Assembly: GCA_045640985.1 (NCBI GenBank)
Contig: JAZUFZ010000001.1
Span: 3,090-67,089 of the forward strand
Length of the DNA: 64,000 nucleotides
Direction of reading: 5' to 3'
DNA from: Colimorpha sp045640985
GTDB taxonomy: Bacteria > Bacteroidota > Bacteroidia > Bacteroidales > P3
Position 1 is the stretch's first letter; each line of letters begins with the position of its first letter. The position numbers were made by a program, and so were the translations under genes. The notes under the pieces are model-generated. The model was not told the DNA's origin. It was given only the letters and a program-made list of their open reading frames with translations, and did not search any database. Below, in pieces: positions 19,411 through 31,200 of this stretch.

Positions 19411-19566
19411 GGTTAGAGAGGTTTGAAAGGTTTAAGGAGTTTGAGAGATTGGAGGAGTTTAAGAGGTTTGAGGTTTGAGGTTTGAGGTTTGAACCTTGAA
19501 CCTTGGAACCTGGAACTTGAACCTTGAACCTTGGAACCTTGGAACTTGGAACTTGGAACTTGAAAC
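19411..19566. repeat. Short tandem repeat block (GAGGTTT and GGAACCTT types)
   Basis: About 150 bp of imperfect 7-8 bp units. GAGGTTT-like units come first, then GAACCTT and GGAACTT units. The two halves are partly complementary and could fold into a long hairpin. It lies 35 bp after the coiled-coil gene and could also end its transcript. Confidence 0.75.
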
Positions 19567-19681
19567 GTGTCCCTTATTTGAATCTTTACGCAGTATGTCG
19601 ATGAACGCTCGAAATCGTGCGGGGGGGCCGGCTTTCCCGTCTTGATTTCGGATGCAAAGTTACGAACTCTTTCCGACATCA

Positions 19682-19748
19682 GGTGCCGATTTGGTGTCAA
19701 ACCGGTGCCGAACTGGTGCTGATTCGGTGCTGAACTGGTGCTAATTGT
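19682..19748. repeat. Degenerate GGTGCTGAACT-type repeat
   Basis: Five to six imperfect copies of a 10-14 bp unit of the form (A/T)CGGTGC(C/T)GAACTGGTGC. It is non-coding. Confidence 0.6.
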
Positions 19749-20264
19749 ATCATCAAGGGGGCTGACCCTTTGATGATACAGAGGCGGGTAACTCCGTTTT
19801 TCCGTCGGAGTAACGTCGGGGCAACGCCGTATATCTTTCGGGTTCCAGAGGGAGTTATCAGGGTGATACCCGGGAGATACCCGGGCGGAACCTCACAGAG
19901 GCTTCGCGCCAAGCGGAGCGGAGCGACCGCGCGAAGGCGGGCCAAACAGAGGCTGTGTCAAGTCGCGAAAGATCCCTGCGGATTTCCGCGGCCGGATAGG
20001 ACAGTTTACTCCACTTCCCGCCACTATCCTCCGCAGATTAGCCGTTTGCCCTCAATTGTTGAAAATTTTTCAACGCCTGTTTTTTCGCAAAAATGGGAAG
20101 CCGAACCTGTAACTGGAGCATTTTCCCCACTTATGTGCCCTTTTCATACCCCGATTTGAGGCATTCTGACCCCTTGCCGAGCTCCGGCATCTTGTGGGAA
20201 GTGGGTTTTGTAATGTCGTATTTCATTGTAGTTGTGCTTTTTAGAGAAAATCTGAGTTGTAAAG

Positions 20265-20414
20265 TGTCTTCAGTCTTCAGTCTTCAATCCCATTTTTGAG
20301 GGTATCACTATTTCTTCAAACACCCTATAACTATCTATATATTAGTTAGTTAAGTAGTATATAAAGAAGATTTGTATATCCATTTTTTGGATTGAAGACT
20401 GAAGACTGAAGACA
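20265..20414. mobile_element. 150-bp element with 26-bp terminal inverted repeats
   Basis: Perfect inverted repeats at 20265-20290 and 20389-20414, each built of GTCTTCA heptamers, enclose a 98-bp AT-rich core with no reading frame. This architecture fits a MITE or another non-autonomous element. No flanking target duplication was evident. Confidence 0.6.
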
Positions 20415-20908
20415 GTTGTTTATCCGGTTACTCTTTGTCTAAGAGGCAGTTGAGTGCCTGGCTGAGTTATTCGACTACCGTCTCATGACTTCTCCTTGGC
20501 GGTTCTTTTGTAAAATCCTTTACCGGGAAGTCCCCGGTGAGATAGGTAGCCTTGAGGTTGAGACGGAGCCTGCCCTCTTCGCTACAGGTAAACGGTGAGG
20601 TATCGGCTGTTGAATATCTGGAGAGTGTGTTTGCCCTTGGAGGGGCGAGCGGTGGAATGCGCTTCGCAGTCGCGGAGGAGCTGTGTCAGTACATCAAGCG
20701 GCTGGGAAGATACGTTCATAAAGGCCGTGGCAGGCCAACTGGAATACTGTGAAGGTGATCAACAAAGAGCGGCTGACACCATTGAACTGCATATTGACGG
20801 TATCTTGACATACTATGACTACCGGATCTTTATTGGGAAAGAGGAAGGCAACCTACGCAAAGTCATGATAAAAAATGTTAAAAAAATGTCATGATCAAAA
20901 AAAATATG

Positions 20909-20916
20909 TATCTTTG
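20909..20916 (+). promoter_or_regulatory. -7 box for the AT-rich gene at 21 kb
   Basis: TATCTTTG with no well-placed -33 TTTG. It gives a leader of about 60-95 nt depending on the start codon. Confidence 0.55.
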
Positions 20917-21017
20917 CATTCAGGTGTAGGTGGGAAGCGTCCAACTGTCCTCTCCGTCGAACATCTACGAACAAAAAAATGTTAAGTTTTAGAGGATTGA
21001 TACAAAAAAGTCAGATA

Positions 21018-21782
21018 ATGAAATACGAAGAAATCATTGAAAATTACCACACATTAGACAAAAAAATCAAGTATCGCAAAGAATTACTCAATAAGATATC
21101 AAACATTCTTGACAGAGGGTATGTTTGTTGTAACAATGACAATGTATGTAATTCTCCTATTTTTTTGCTCACTGGTATTAATCCATCATTTTCAGAAAAA
21201 GAACCTGAACCTGCAAGAGAATATACATTTGCAGAAGCCAAGGGCCGCTATTGGAGTAAGAAACAGCAGCAATTTGGAGATTTGAAAGGCTCTATGGCAT
21301 ATATGGATTTGTTCCCTATCCGAGAAAGACATCAACAAGGTGGATTTGAAAAAGTATTTAGAGAAGCAAATGATATCAAAGCCGAATTTCTTGAGATTAC
21401 TCAGATGGCTATTGAAGATATGTCTCCTAAAATGATCATACATGCTAATAGAGATTCTATGTATTATTGGGGAATAAAGAAATATGGTGGTGGAAATGAC
21501 GCAGAGAATCCGTGGATGGGTTATACGGTTGAAAGGCTTACAAGGCAGAATACTCCAGACCTTCCTCAATGTATGACAGACGAGAAGCTGGTTAGATTTC
21601 CTCTTTACAAGATATTGGGCTTGACAGACTCTCCCAAAAGAATTAATTCTGATAAGATTAAACAGACCAATCTTACCTATATAATGGAATATGTAATGGA
21701 ATACAGAAGAAAGGAAGATAAAGATAAATGGCTATATAAACCAGGCGAATGGCAGAAAATATCTGAGTGGTTAAACAGATAG
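21018..21782 (+). CDS. AT-rich gene of unknown function
   Basis: 254 residues from MKYEEIIENY; an in-frame ATG at 20979 would add 13 residues. No signal peptide or membrane segment is seen, so it is probably cytoplasmic. Conserved-looking blocks are FLLTGINPSFSE (residues about 49-60), YMDLFPIRERH (about 96-106) and PKMIIHANRDSMYYWG (about 139-154). The GxNPS loop followed by later strands is reminiscent of uracil-DNA glycosylase-like folds, but this is speculation. Base composition is clearly more AT-rich than the neighbours, and it sits between repeats and a gene fragment, suggesting lateral acquisition. Confidence 0.7.
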   Translation: MKYEEIIENYHTLDKKIKYRKELLNKISNILDRGYVCCNNDNVCNSPIFLLTGINPSFSEKEPEPAREYTFAEAKGRYWSKKQQQFGDLKGSMAYMDLFPIRERHQQGGFEKVFREANDIKAEFLEITQMAIEDMSPKMIIHANRDSMYYWGIKKYGGGNDAENPWMGYTVERLTRQNTPDLPQCMTDEKLVRFPLYKILGLTDSPKRINSDKIKQTNLTYIMEYVMEYRRKEDKDKWLYKPGEWQKISEWLNR

Positions 21783-21801
21783 GGGTAGGACATATCAACT
21801 A

Positions 21802-22128
21802 TTGGAGGGGTTGATATTGAGCATACCTTTATTCACATTTTATTCCAAAGATAAGACAATGTTGCTCGTCTGCCTTCCTTGCAAGACTGGCGAGGTGGAA
21901 ATTCCTGATAGTGTGGCCTGGATAGTGTGGTCAGCTTTCTCTGGCTGTACGGGCCTTCGAGAAATTCATTGCAGAATGGAGAACATCTGCGAGGTTGGAG
22001 TTAGTCATGATCTCTTTGATGGGATCGACAAATCGCAAGTCGTTCTCTATGTTCCAACTGGCACGGAGAAGAAATACCGAGGTCATCCCGATTTTCAAGG
22101 ATTCAAGGAAATTCTCGTCGAGAGATAA
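21802..22128 (+). pseudogene. C-terminal fragment of a BspA-type leucine-rich repeat protein
   Basis: An open frame of 108 codons from a TTG, with no signal peptide. EIPDSVAWIVWSAFSGCTGLREIHC is one LRR_5 repeat, and VLYVPTGTEKKYRGHPDFQGFKEI is the usual C-terminal cap of BspA-like proteins. Such proteins are normally several hundred residues with an export signal, so this is probably a 5'-truncated remnant. Coding of a short product cannot be excluded. Confidence 0.6.
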
Positions 22129-22259
22129 GTAGAAAACTTGAAACTTTAGACAGCATTTATCATTATTTAATTAAAAAAAACGTCAATGATTTATGCAAAA
22201 AGAAAGGGGTGCTTCTCAAAAATGCGTAATGGAAGCAAATAAATTAGTGTCGAGGATTT

Positions 22260-23330
22260 TTATATAACGGGTATATTTCCGGTATCAGAAATTGTGTTGC
22301 GGAGTTTTTCCTGTATCCAGCGGTTGAAATCCAGTTCCTGGCCGGGTATCATGCGGGTGTGGATGGGAATAAAATAAATCGGGAGTCCGGTTACCTGTGC
22401 GGTATTGAGGCGGGCGGCGTCTTTTTCGGTGGTAAATATCGGGGTGTCGGGTCCCATTTCCTGCCATTGTTTCCTGATTCTGGCAAGGTCATGAGGACTA
22501 TAGGCATGGTGGTCGGGGAAGGTGAGGTGTGTTACGGCCGAGGTCTGGCTCAGATGGCTGTAGAGCGGCTCGGGATGGGCGATACCGGTAAAGAGAAGTA
22601 CATTTCCTGTATGCGGGGGCAGGGGTGCTGTGTCTGCGTTGAGGGGTATGGGGGATCCGTATTCGACCGTGGAGAAGAACAGGGGCTGGCTGTATCCCAT
22701 GCCGCGGAGGCGGGAGCGGATGTCGCTCTGCTGTTCGGGGGAGAAATTGCGTGGGCATTTCGTGACGATGATTGCATCGGCCCGCCGTGCGCCGGAGCGG
22801 TATTCGCGGAGATTGCCAAAGGGGAGTATGCGGTCGTCGTAGAACGGCTGGGAGCAGGTGGTGAGCAGGAGCAGCAGGTCGGGGCGGGTCTTTCTGTGCT
22901 GAAACACGTCATCGAGCAGGAGCAGGTCTATATCGGGGTGGTGTTTTCTTATGAGTGAAATTCCGGTGTTGCGGTCTTCACATACGAATGTGGGGATATG
23001 GTGCCGGCGGTAGATCATAAGGGGTTCGTCCCCGATGGTTTCAGTCGTGGAGTCGGGTTCTGCCTGGTGGAAGCCAGTGGTGCTGCGGCCGTAGCCCCGG
23101 CTGAGCAGGGCGACGTGGCGGGAAGAGAACAGGTCAATCAGAAGGGATGCCATGGGGGTTTTGCCGGCTCCGCCCATACAAAGATTGCCGATACCGACAG
23201 AGAAAATTGCGGTGGGGCGGCTTCTTTCCGGGCGGGAGGCATAGATCAGGTTGCGCAGGGCTATGCCTATAGCATACCATACGGTAAGTGGAAAGAGCAG
23301 ATAGGTTATGATGCGCCGGAGGAGGGTCAC
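22260..23330 (-). CDS. lpxK: Tetraacyldisaccharide 4'-kinase
   Basis: 356 residues. It starts with GTG (23330) in a 4-bp GTGA overlap with the upstream ligase gene, implying translational coupling. The Walker A variant is IGNLCMGGAGKTP at about 47-59. DDVFQHRK at about 140-147 matches the family. LpxK phosphorylates the 4' position of the tetraacyl disaccharide to make lipid IVA at the inner membrane; an N-terminal hydrophobic helix (YLLFPLTVWYAIGIAL) would anchor it. It ends facing the LRR fragment. Confidence 0.94.
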   Translation of the reverse strand: MTLLRRIITYLLFPLTVWYAIGIALRNLIYASRPERSRPTAIFSVGIGNLCMGGAGKTPMASLLIDLFSSRHVALLSRGYGRSTTGFHQAEPDSTTETIGDEPLMIYRRHHIPTFVCEDRNTGISLIRKHHPDIDLLLLDDVFQHRKTRPDLLLLLTTCSQPFYDDRILPFGNLREYRSGARRADAIIVTKCPRNFSPEQQSDIRSRLRGMGYSQPLFFSTVEYGSPIPLNADTAPLPPHTGNVLLFTGIAHPEPLYSHLSQTSAVTHLTFPDHHAYSPHDLARIRKQWQEMGPDTPIFTTEKDAARLNTAQVTGLPIYFIPIHTRMIPGQELDFNRWIQEKLRNTISDTGNIPVI

Positions 23331-25180
23331 TGGTTCTTGATTCTCAGGTTTGGCAGTTCTATCTGACGGAAGGCGCTGAAGAATCCGGAGTGTCCGGTCT
23401 CTTCATGATTGTAGATTTCGTCAATCAGCGGCTTGTATTTTGCGAGGAGTACGTTCCGTTTCAGTTTCAAGGTCGGGCTCAGCAATCCGTTGTTCATGGT
23501 CCATTCTTCGGCAATGAGGCGGAAGGCCTTGATCTGCTCGTGGGGGGCGAAATCCTTGTTGTAGAGGTCGATGATTTCCTTGTATTTCTTCTGGACTTCT
23601 GGCATCTGGAGCAACTGAGAGTTGTCGCGGTAGTGCAGTTTGTATTTCAGTGCCCAGTAGTGAAGCGTGTTGAAATTGGGAGATATGAGGGCGGATGGGG
23701 ACTTTTCGTTTTCGCCGACTACCATAATCTGCTCAATGTATTCCGACTCCCGGAATTTGTTTTCGAGAATCTGCGGGGCGATATATTTGCCTCCGGAGAG
23801 TTTGAAGATGTCCTTTTTGCGGTCGGTAATCTTGAGATAGCGGTCCTGGACGAGTACGCCCACATCGCCGGTATGGAACCAGCCGTCGGGGTCTATTACC
23901 TGGGCAGTGTATTCCGGGTCTTTGTAGTAGCCCATCATGATGCCGGAACCGCGGGCGAGGATTTCCCCATCATCGGCGAAACTTACTTCAACGCCTTTGA
24001 GGATCGGTCCGACCGTACCCAGTCTGACATATCCGTGTTTCGGGTCGTTCACGGCTATGACTGGTGATGTCTCAGAGAGCCCGTAACCTTCATAAATATT
24101 CATTCCGGCGGCAGTGAAAAGCCGTATCATTCTGGGCTGGATGGCGGATGAACCTGTGATGATGGTGAGCCGGTTACCACCGAGCCGGTTTCTCCATTTC
24201 TGGTAAACCATCTTGTCGAAGAAACGCTGTTTGATCTGGAACCAGGGAGAGAGTTTCTTCAGAGGCGTGATATCATATCTGGCGCCATGACGGAAGGCGG
24301 CATCGTAAATCTTCTTTTCTATACCGGTAAGGTCTTTTCCGGCAGCGTAGAGTTTGTCGTATATCTGTTCGAGAACGCGAGGAACGGCACTGAAGCCGTG
24401 CCCTTTGATTTCAGCAAGGTTCTGGACGATGGTACCCATACTTTCGGCATAGTATATGGAGATACCTTTATACTGAAAATGGTAATTCATGGAACGCTCG
24501 TAGGCATGGTTCAGAGGCAGAAAACTCAGTACTCTGCAGTTGGAGTCCATCGGATCTACGTCGGCATGGGCAACGAAATTGCTGCACAGATTCCGGTGGC
24601 TGAGCATGACGCCTTTGGGGTCGCCTGTTGTGCCGGAAGTATAAATCAGCGTGGCCCAGTCTTCCGGTTGGATGGTGCGCTTGTTTTCTTCAATGACAGG
24701 CATGTAGGTGTCTCGGTTGGCGATACCCTGTTTGAGAATTTCCATCATCCGGTGTTCCCCTTCGATGTTGGCGAGGGTATATATAACGGGAGGCTGTTCC
24801 ATCTTTTCCAGGGCAGGTCGGATTCGTTTGAGAAGCAGGTTGCTGCTGACAAAGATGGCTTTGGCTTCCGAATGCCTGAAGATGTGCAGGAAGTTCTCGA
24901 CAGAAAGGGTAGGATAGACGGGAACGTGGATCATACCACTCAAGGCTAATGCCATATCAATGAAGTTCCATTCAGGACAGTTGTTGGATATTGTAACTAC
25001 CCGGTCGCCCTTCTGCAGACCGATGTCCAGAAGTCCGTAGGCCAGATAGTGGGAATACTTATAATAGTCATGGGAACTGTATTTTACCCATTCTCCATTT
25101 GATTTTCCTGCCAGAAGGTCGTCTTTTGGGTAGTTTTCCACTACATGATCCAGCAGGTCAAAAGTTCTCATAATTTCCAT
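23327..25180 (-). CDS. Long-chain acyl-CoA synthetase (AMP-forming)
   Basis: 617 residues; an alternative start is 25171 (MRTFDLLDH). It has the adenylate-forming P-loop TLIYTSGTTGDPKG at about 178-191, YEGYGLSETSP at about 355-365, TGDVG and the hinge/core region KITDRKKDIFKLSGGKYIAP at about 443-462. It activates fatty acids to acyl-CoA. It is of the FAA1/FadD15-like size class found in Bacteroidota. It starts 21 bp after the giant T9SS gene and overlaps lpxK, so the three may be one transcription unit. Confidence 0.9.
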   Translation of the reverse strand: MEIMRTFDLLDHVVENYPKDDLLAGKSNGEWVKYSSHDYYKYSHYLAYGLLDIGLQKGDRVVTISNNCPEWNFIDMALALSGMIHVPVYPTLSVENFLHIFRHSEAKAIFVSSNLLLKRIRPALEKMEQPPVIYTLANIEGEHRMMEILKQGIANRDTYMPVIEENKRTIQPEDWATLIYTSGTTGDPKGVMLSHRNLCSNFVAHADVDPMDSNCRVLSFLPLNHAYERSMNYHFQYKGISIYYAESMGTIVQNLAEIKGHGFSAVPRVLEQIYDKLYAAGKDLTGIEKKIYDAAFRHGARYDITPLKKLSPWFQIKQRFFDKMVYQKWRNRLGGNRLTIITGSSAIQPRMIRLFTAAGMNIYEGYGLSETSPVIAVNDPKHGYVRLGTVGPILKGVEVSFADDGEILARGSGIMMGYYKDPEYTAQVIDPDGWFHTGDVGVLVQDRYLKITDRKKDIFKLSGGKYIAPQILENKFRESEYIEQIMVVGENEKSPSALISPNFNTLHYWALKYKLHYRDNSQLLQMPEVQKKYKEIIDLYNKDFAPHEQIKAFRLIAEEWTMNNGLLSPTLKLKRNVLLAKYKPLIDEIYNHEETGHSGFFSAFRQIELPNLRIKNQ

Positions 25181-25201
25181 AATAGGTAATAATTATTGTG
25201 A

Positions 25202-28200
25202 TTATTCTTCTCCTCGGATAACTTCAATAGCCCCTTTTCTGTCCACATGACCGAAACGGCCCTGTCCGTGGAACCGGTAGTAATAGGTTCCGTCAGGATT
25301 GTTGTGGAGGTTAGGATCCCAGAAGTCTGAGAGGTCAGAAATATTCTTTTTGTCATATACTATGTTGCCCCATCTGTCGTAGATGGTCAGTCTGTTAATA
25401 GGATAATTTTCTTCTTCCACAAGGTTAATCACAACGTAGGTATCGTTGTGCCCGTCCCCATTAGGGGTAACGAGATTGGGGAACTGAAGGAGCGTGTTGG
25501 TGATTTTGATGCTGTCGCTTATGGTGTCTGTACAAGTATGGGTTTTGCCGTTTTTCATAAGGTAATCCTGGTAGGCAACCAACATTATTTCGTGCATTCC
25601 CAATAATTCCGTGCTGCCGGAGAAGGTGTAATGAGGATTGATAGCTGTGGAAGTATCATAGTCGCCGTTGGGCAGTAACTGGATGTTCCATAAATAGTAG
25701 GAGAGGCTGTCGTCAGGTCTGCTGGTGTTGATGAGTGTTATCTCGGGATCTGGAATCTTCAGGACAGGAGGATCCCAGGTGAAACCAGCTACAGGTCGGC
25801 TATAAACTCTGATGGAATCAATGATTTTCAGCGTGTCGAGACAGCCATCAGGGCTGAGTGTTACCAGAGTTAAAGTGTAAGTTCCGGTGTCATATACATG
25901 AGAAGTGTTGGCAATAGAAGAACTGTCGCCATCTCCGAAATACCACGTTAAGATACTGTCTCCCTGAGAGTCGTTCTTCAGGTAGAGCGTGAACGGAGCA
26001 CACCCGCCAACCAAAGTGTCCGGTCCAAACCAGTACGAACTGTCTATGCTTAACAGTATTCCGGCATGATAGTTGCTGTCATAATAGTTCAAAACCATGT
26101 GGTAGATACTGTCGCATCCGGCCCCTGTAAGATAAGGAATATCCCATTCATCGGGAGCGGTATAGTCCCATCCGTCAAAAGTAAAGGCCGTATGCTGGCA
26201 GAAATAGTTGGTGTCGAAGAATTCGTATGTGCTGTTCAGCGTCAGTTGCAGAACTTCGGTGCTGTCGCATCCGTATATCGTAGTGTCAGGAATCTCGTAT
26301 GTTCCGGAATCCTTGTAGTAGTTTCCAATGAAAAGGATGGAGTCATTATCACAAATGAATTCCGGATGGGTATTGTAGTAGGTTGGATGTACGGTAAGGT
26401 TTACGGTTACTACGCTGTCGCACATATATATGGAGTGTAAACTGTCGATATATATGCCCGGTATTGTTGTGAGGGAGTCTCGCAGCTGGTAACTGGCATT
26501 ATCACAGATTTCCGGGTAGGTAACAGTGTCGTAAACCGGTGCTACAACAAGATGCAGCCGGTAGATGCTGTCGCAATGGTAAATATTCGTGTATTGGTGG
26601 TTGATGTAATCACCTTCTGTGTTTTCGTTGAATCCGAAGTAGGTATAGGCCTCGCCATTGCAGATGCCCCCGTTCATGGAAGTGTCATAAACCGGATGAA
26701 CTCTCAGGTTGATGAATGTCTCCTGAATACTGTCTGCACGGAACTCTGTCCGAAGGAGGTATTCTCCGGAGGTGGTATATGGAGTACCGCGAACCCAGAG
26801 CGTATCCAGATCGCAGATGTCCGTATCGATAGTGTCGTAGGTAATGCAGGGGGAAGGTATAAGCAGTGTCATCGTGGTATCGTCGTTGCAGGAACCGTTG
26901 GAAAGCATGGCAGTGAGGGTAACATTGAACTGCTCGGCGGGGAAAATATGCCGGGGATTCTTCTCATAGCTGGTATCACCATCCCCGAAATCCCATACAA
27001 ACTGTTCGCATTCCTGTTGAGTCCCGATAGTGTGAAGGCTGTCCTCCGTCACAATGCTCCGGTTGATGAACTGAACCATAACCTCGCATCCAATGGTGTC
27101 AAGTATATCATAATCAAATTGGGCGTAAGGGAAGATATCGCCGACTATAGCGGTTTTCTCAAAGGAACAGTTGCCGCTTGTTCCCAGGAAAGAAACGCGG
27201 CATTTATATGTGCCTCGGATATCGGTAGAGAAGACTCTTTCAGTAGAAAGAATGTGGGTGGGATCTTCCACATTGAACCATTCATAGTTGAATCCTTCAG
27301 GGGCAGTGAATGTGTTTTCGTTAGTGATGCCACAGTCGTGGCTATGGATCTCCTTGTCCATACATTCAAGTGTGAAATAGGCATATCCGAAATGCCCCAT
27401 CTGGTTGCAATCGTAGGTCGTGAGTTTGATGAAAATCCGCTGGCCATGGAATGGCGCTAAATCCACGCCCACCGAGGTCCAGTCTTTCCACAACACCGTT
27501 GTGGTATCATAGACGTATGTATTCCATCCCAGCGCATCACTCGACACAAAGTAGGCCGTATAGCAGTCTGGATTGAGTTCGTTGTCGTTTTCATCTACAA
27601 TAGAAAGCCTGAAGCGGGGCTGGTCGTTGAGGGTATGGTCGGGATTTTCAAGCACGGCAGCATATTTCATCAGCAGGGCTTCAGTCTTGAGCGTATCCAC
27701 GATATATTCGTAAGTGATACTTTCGGCCTGTCCGCCGTAATCCCAGTTGCCGAGACGGACCGATTCCATCGCACCTTCAGGAACGCACCTCAATCCGCCC
27801 CCGGTTCGAGGGTCGGTTTCGAGCGGGTCGGTCATCACAGTGTGACGGGAACTCATATCGCCAGCACCATAGTCGATCGCACCAATCTGTTCATCAGGAT
27901 TGGAAAAACGGCCATACCGGCATTTGGTATGACAGTTGTACAGGTCGGCATAATCAATGCAGTCGTCTCCTCCTGCGCAGAATTCAAACCAGGTGGTATC
28001 AATACATTCTACGGCATTGTTCGTGACAAATACATAGTATTTTTTGCCATCGATAAGCCCGCTGAGGTGTACGGATTTTTCTGTTGTCGGAATATCAGTC
28101 ATAGTGGCTGGATCTTTCTCATCGCCATACCGGAAATGCCATGCTGTTCCGCTGCTGTGGTCATCCCATGTAACTCTGCATGAGGTATCCGTCATCAAAG

Positions 28201-31200
28201 AGGTCTTCAGATTGGTGATGGTATTGAAACTGATATGAAACTCAAATCCGTTTTCGATGTTGGTATCTCCAGCCGATATGTGTTCCAGATACAGCTCTCC
28301 GGAATTAGAAGTGATATGAATGTCAGTTGAGGCCCGGTCATCCCAAAACCAAGTCCAGGTCACGGGATCGATGATACGCAGATAATCGTTATCCCCCAGA
28401 ATGGCCCATCCTCGGATGGTAATGGGGTCTCCGTTATCTGACTTCAAAGTCATCCTCGTAAGGTTGTTGTAGAAATAGTCATGGTCGGCTCCGGGGTCCT
28501 TGAGCGTGTAGCATTCGTTGATATTGAGTATTCTGGTGCTGTCTTTCAGAAATGGCATTATGATAATGGTGGTATCTGCTGTTGTGCAGAAAGTATATCT
28601 TACGGGTTCCATACAACTGGAACTGCTTTGATTATTTCGGATGTAGCATATATACTGCTGGTCGGGTTCCAGGCTGGTAAGAGTGGCTTGTTTAGCAGTA
28701 ACGGTTATAGAATCTTTCTCATCTGCCCGTTCTGAAGGTCCATATACAATTGTCCAGTTTGTGGCGCTGCTGGTATCGCTCCATCCCAATGTTGCCGATG
28801 TACCGGTCGTGGTATGGTGAATGTCGTATATCGGATAATTGGAATATACCTTAAAGTCGAATCCTCCGCATTTCTGGTAGTCCGTTATATCAGATACCTG
28901 AAAATAAATTGCGGGCGTGTTGTTGTTTATTGTGCGGAGAATAGTGTTACCATGTCCAGAATACCAGGAATCTACCCCGTCACCCTCCAATAGAAAACTG
29001 TTGTTTCCCCAATCGTAAGAACCATCAAGAAACAGATGCTCCCCATTGAGGCTATAGATGTTGATTCTATCATCATACCAGTTCGGGAAAGGTGAATTAT
29101 TTACGCCATTACTCAGGAGATGAACGCACAGGGCTGGATCTACGGTTACGTCGAATGTGGAGTATAATGGATTGTTCCCGATGTTTCGCATGTGCCTGTT
29201 GTGGTACGGAAGAATGATAATATCATTATCGCAGGGCGTAATAAATGCAAATGCTGTAGGTAGCACACAGTTCTGGTACGAAGTGTTATTCTCGATGGTA
29301 TAATAATATTGCTGATTGCGTCTCAGCCCGGTAAGGTTTGCTCTTTTATCGTTTACTGTAATGGTTTGCAGTGAATCCATATCCGGACCGTATGTAAAAT
29401 ACCATTGGGTAGCCGAACTGCTGTCTTCCCATACGATAGTGGCACTGTTGTCTGTCAGATTTTCCAGGTCGGCATTGTATATGGATGGGTAGAAATTCAG
29501 TTTCAATTCAAGTCCCATGCCCTGGATGGCCTCATTGGTAAGCGTACTTATGGTGAGGTGCCCTTCGGAGAGATACCCCTCCATGTCCCAGCAATGCCAG
29601 CCGTCAATGCTCATTTCCGGGATACTCAGCAGATCGGCATAGTCCCCACAACCAATGTCACTGTACCCTTTTACATGGAATCCCTGTCCGTTTGTGCTGA
29701 TGATGGTGAGGGTTGCCGTGTCGTTGGGACGATAGTCGCCCGCTCCGCCAGCATCATAAATAGTATAGCAATGATATGGAGTAATATAAACGGTATCATT
29801 GCCACGATAAGGCATTACGATCGAATACTGATCCAGTGTCTTGAAGCTTAATTGTCTCAGAAGGCAGGGAACGGAAGTTCCGGTTCCGGAAGCAATGGCA
29901 TATTTGTAGAGTGTGTTGGGGGTAAGCCCATTCAGTGTTGCTCTTTTGGTGGTAGTATTGAGGTGTTGCCAGGTATTGCTGTTTTCAGGCGCATACCACA
30001 CTGTCCACGAATTTGCCCCACTGTTGTCGTTCCATTCAATTACAGCATCGTTACTATGGAGTTGAGTGTATCTTTCGTTATCGATGCTGGTTTCTTTGTG
30101 AACGGTTATCCTGTAAGTGCTGCTATTTACAGTACTGTTACTTCTAAACATAATCCGCAGGTATCCGTTCTCACTTCTGAATTCTATCCTGTTGTGATAA
30201 AAACTGTTGTTGTATGCATCATATTCCCAATAATAGTCTGATATATTCCCCGGGGCGGTGCATCCATAGAGCCTGTCGTTTCCGTCATATCCGTTGTTCC
30301 GCAGGTCTGTTTCGTCATCAAAAATGAATTCTCCGGTTATATAAAAATCAGTTCCGTCCTGACTCATCAGTATCAGAATACTCGTGTCGTTGTTGAAGTA
30401 ATGGTGGTCTTCTCCGCCTCCTCCCCAGATGGTGATGCAGCTGTTATCAACAAAAACAGTATCAATACCTCTGAAAGGCATCAGATACACACCTTCATCC
30501 AATCCGTCTGTGATAAACCCTTTCCGGTCATTATAGTGGCAGCTGTCAGCCCTCGTAATGTTGTTGTCCACCCACCAGATATATTGGGTTCCCTCACTCA
30601 ATCCTGTAATATTGACTTGTTTTGTGGTTACTGTCTGCACGGCTATCTGACTTTCGTCGGGTCCGTAATGAACGCTCCATTGGGTGGCGGAACTGTTGTC
30701 TTCCCAGCTTAATGTGGCGCTGTTGCTTGTGATGTTGCTGGAACGGAGGTTTGTAATATCTTCAATTCTCCGGCTTATATGAAATTCAAATCCTTCGGCC
30801 CTTCGGGTTCCTTTGGATGTGAAATGCAGTTCAACCCAACCATCGGGACAGTTGATTTCGATTCCTGATGAGTTTCCGGAATATTCGGTCCGGCCATTTC
30901 GGGTATAAATGAGCAGTATGGATTCTCCGTCGATTGTACTGCCACTATTGTTGTTGATATTTGTCCAACCGCTGAGCTTGAACCCTTCTCCATCGGAACT
31001 TTCCAGTCTCAGGAAACTGTTATCGTATTTGAAATACCCATATTCTCCGCCTGGGTCCAGAATGGTCAGGCAGTTCGAGGTGTTGATAGTCATGGTGTCG
31101 CAACCTCTATAAGGCATAATGATTTGATCTGTCGTGCCTGGCGTTATAAAACTGTGTCGGTATGCTATGGTGCAGGGTTTCCCGCCATTCAGAGGCTCGA

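Larger units (their letters stand above)
19377..20908. other. Gene-poor, repeat-rich region
   Basis: About 1.5 kb without a convincing gene. It contains three repeat blocks listed separately, GC-rich inverted segments (for example GGGTAACTCC near 19786 and CCCGGG-bearing repeats near 19868-19885), and short open frames at 20552-20894. Those frames could be debris of a decayed gene, but neither strand gives an intact product with a start and a recognisable fold. Confidence 0.6.

Noticed and set aside
19411..19748. Possible CRISPR-like array
   Set aside because: Units are 7-14 bp without unique spacers of constant length, and no cas genes are near.
20462..20894. Possible gene on either strand
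   Set aside because: Plus-strand frames (20552-20752, 20595-20894) and minus-strand frames each read like protein for short runs but are broken, lack starts and match no fold; noted only as possible debris.
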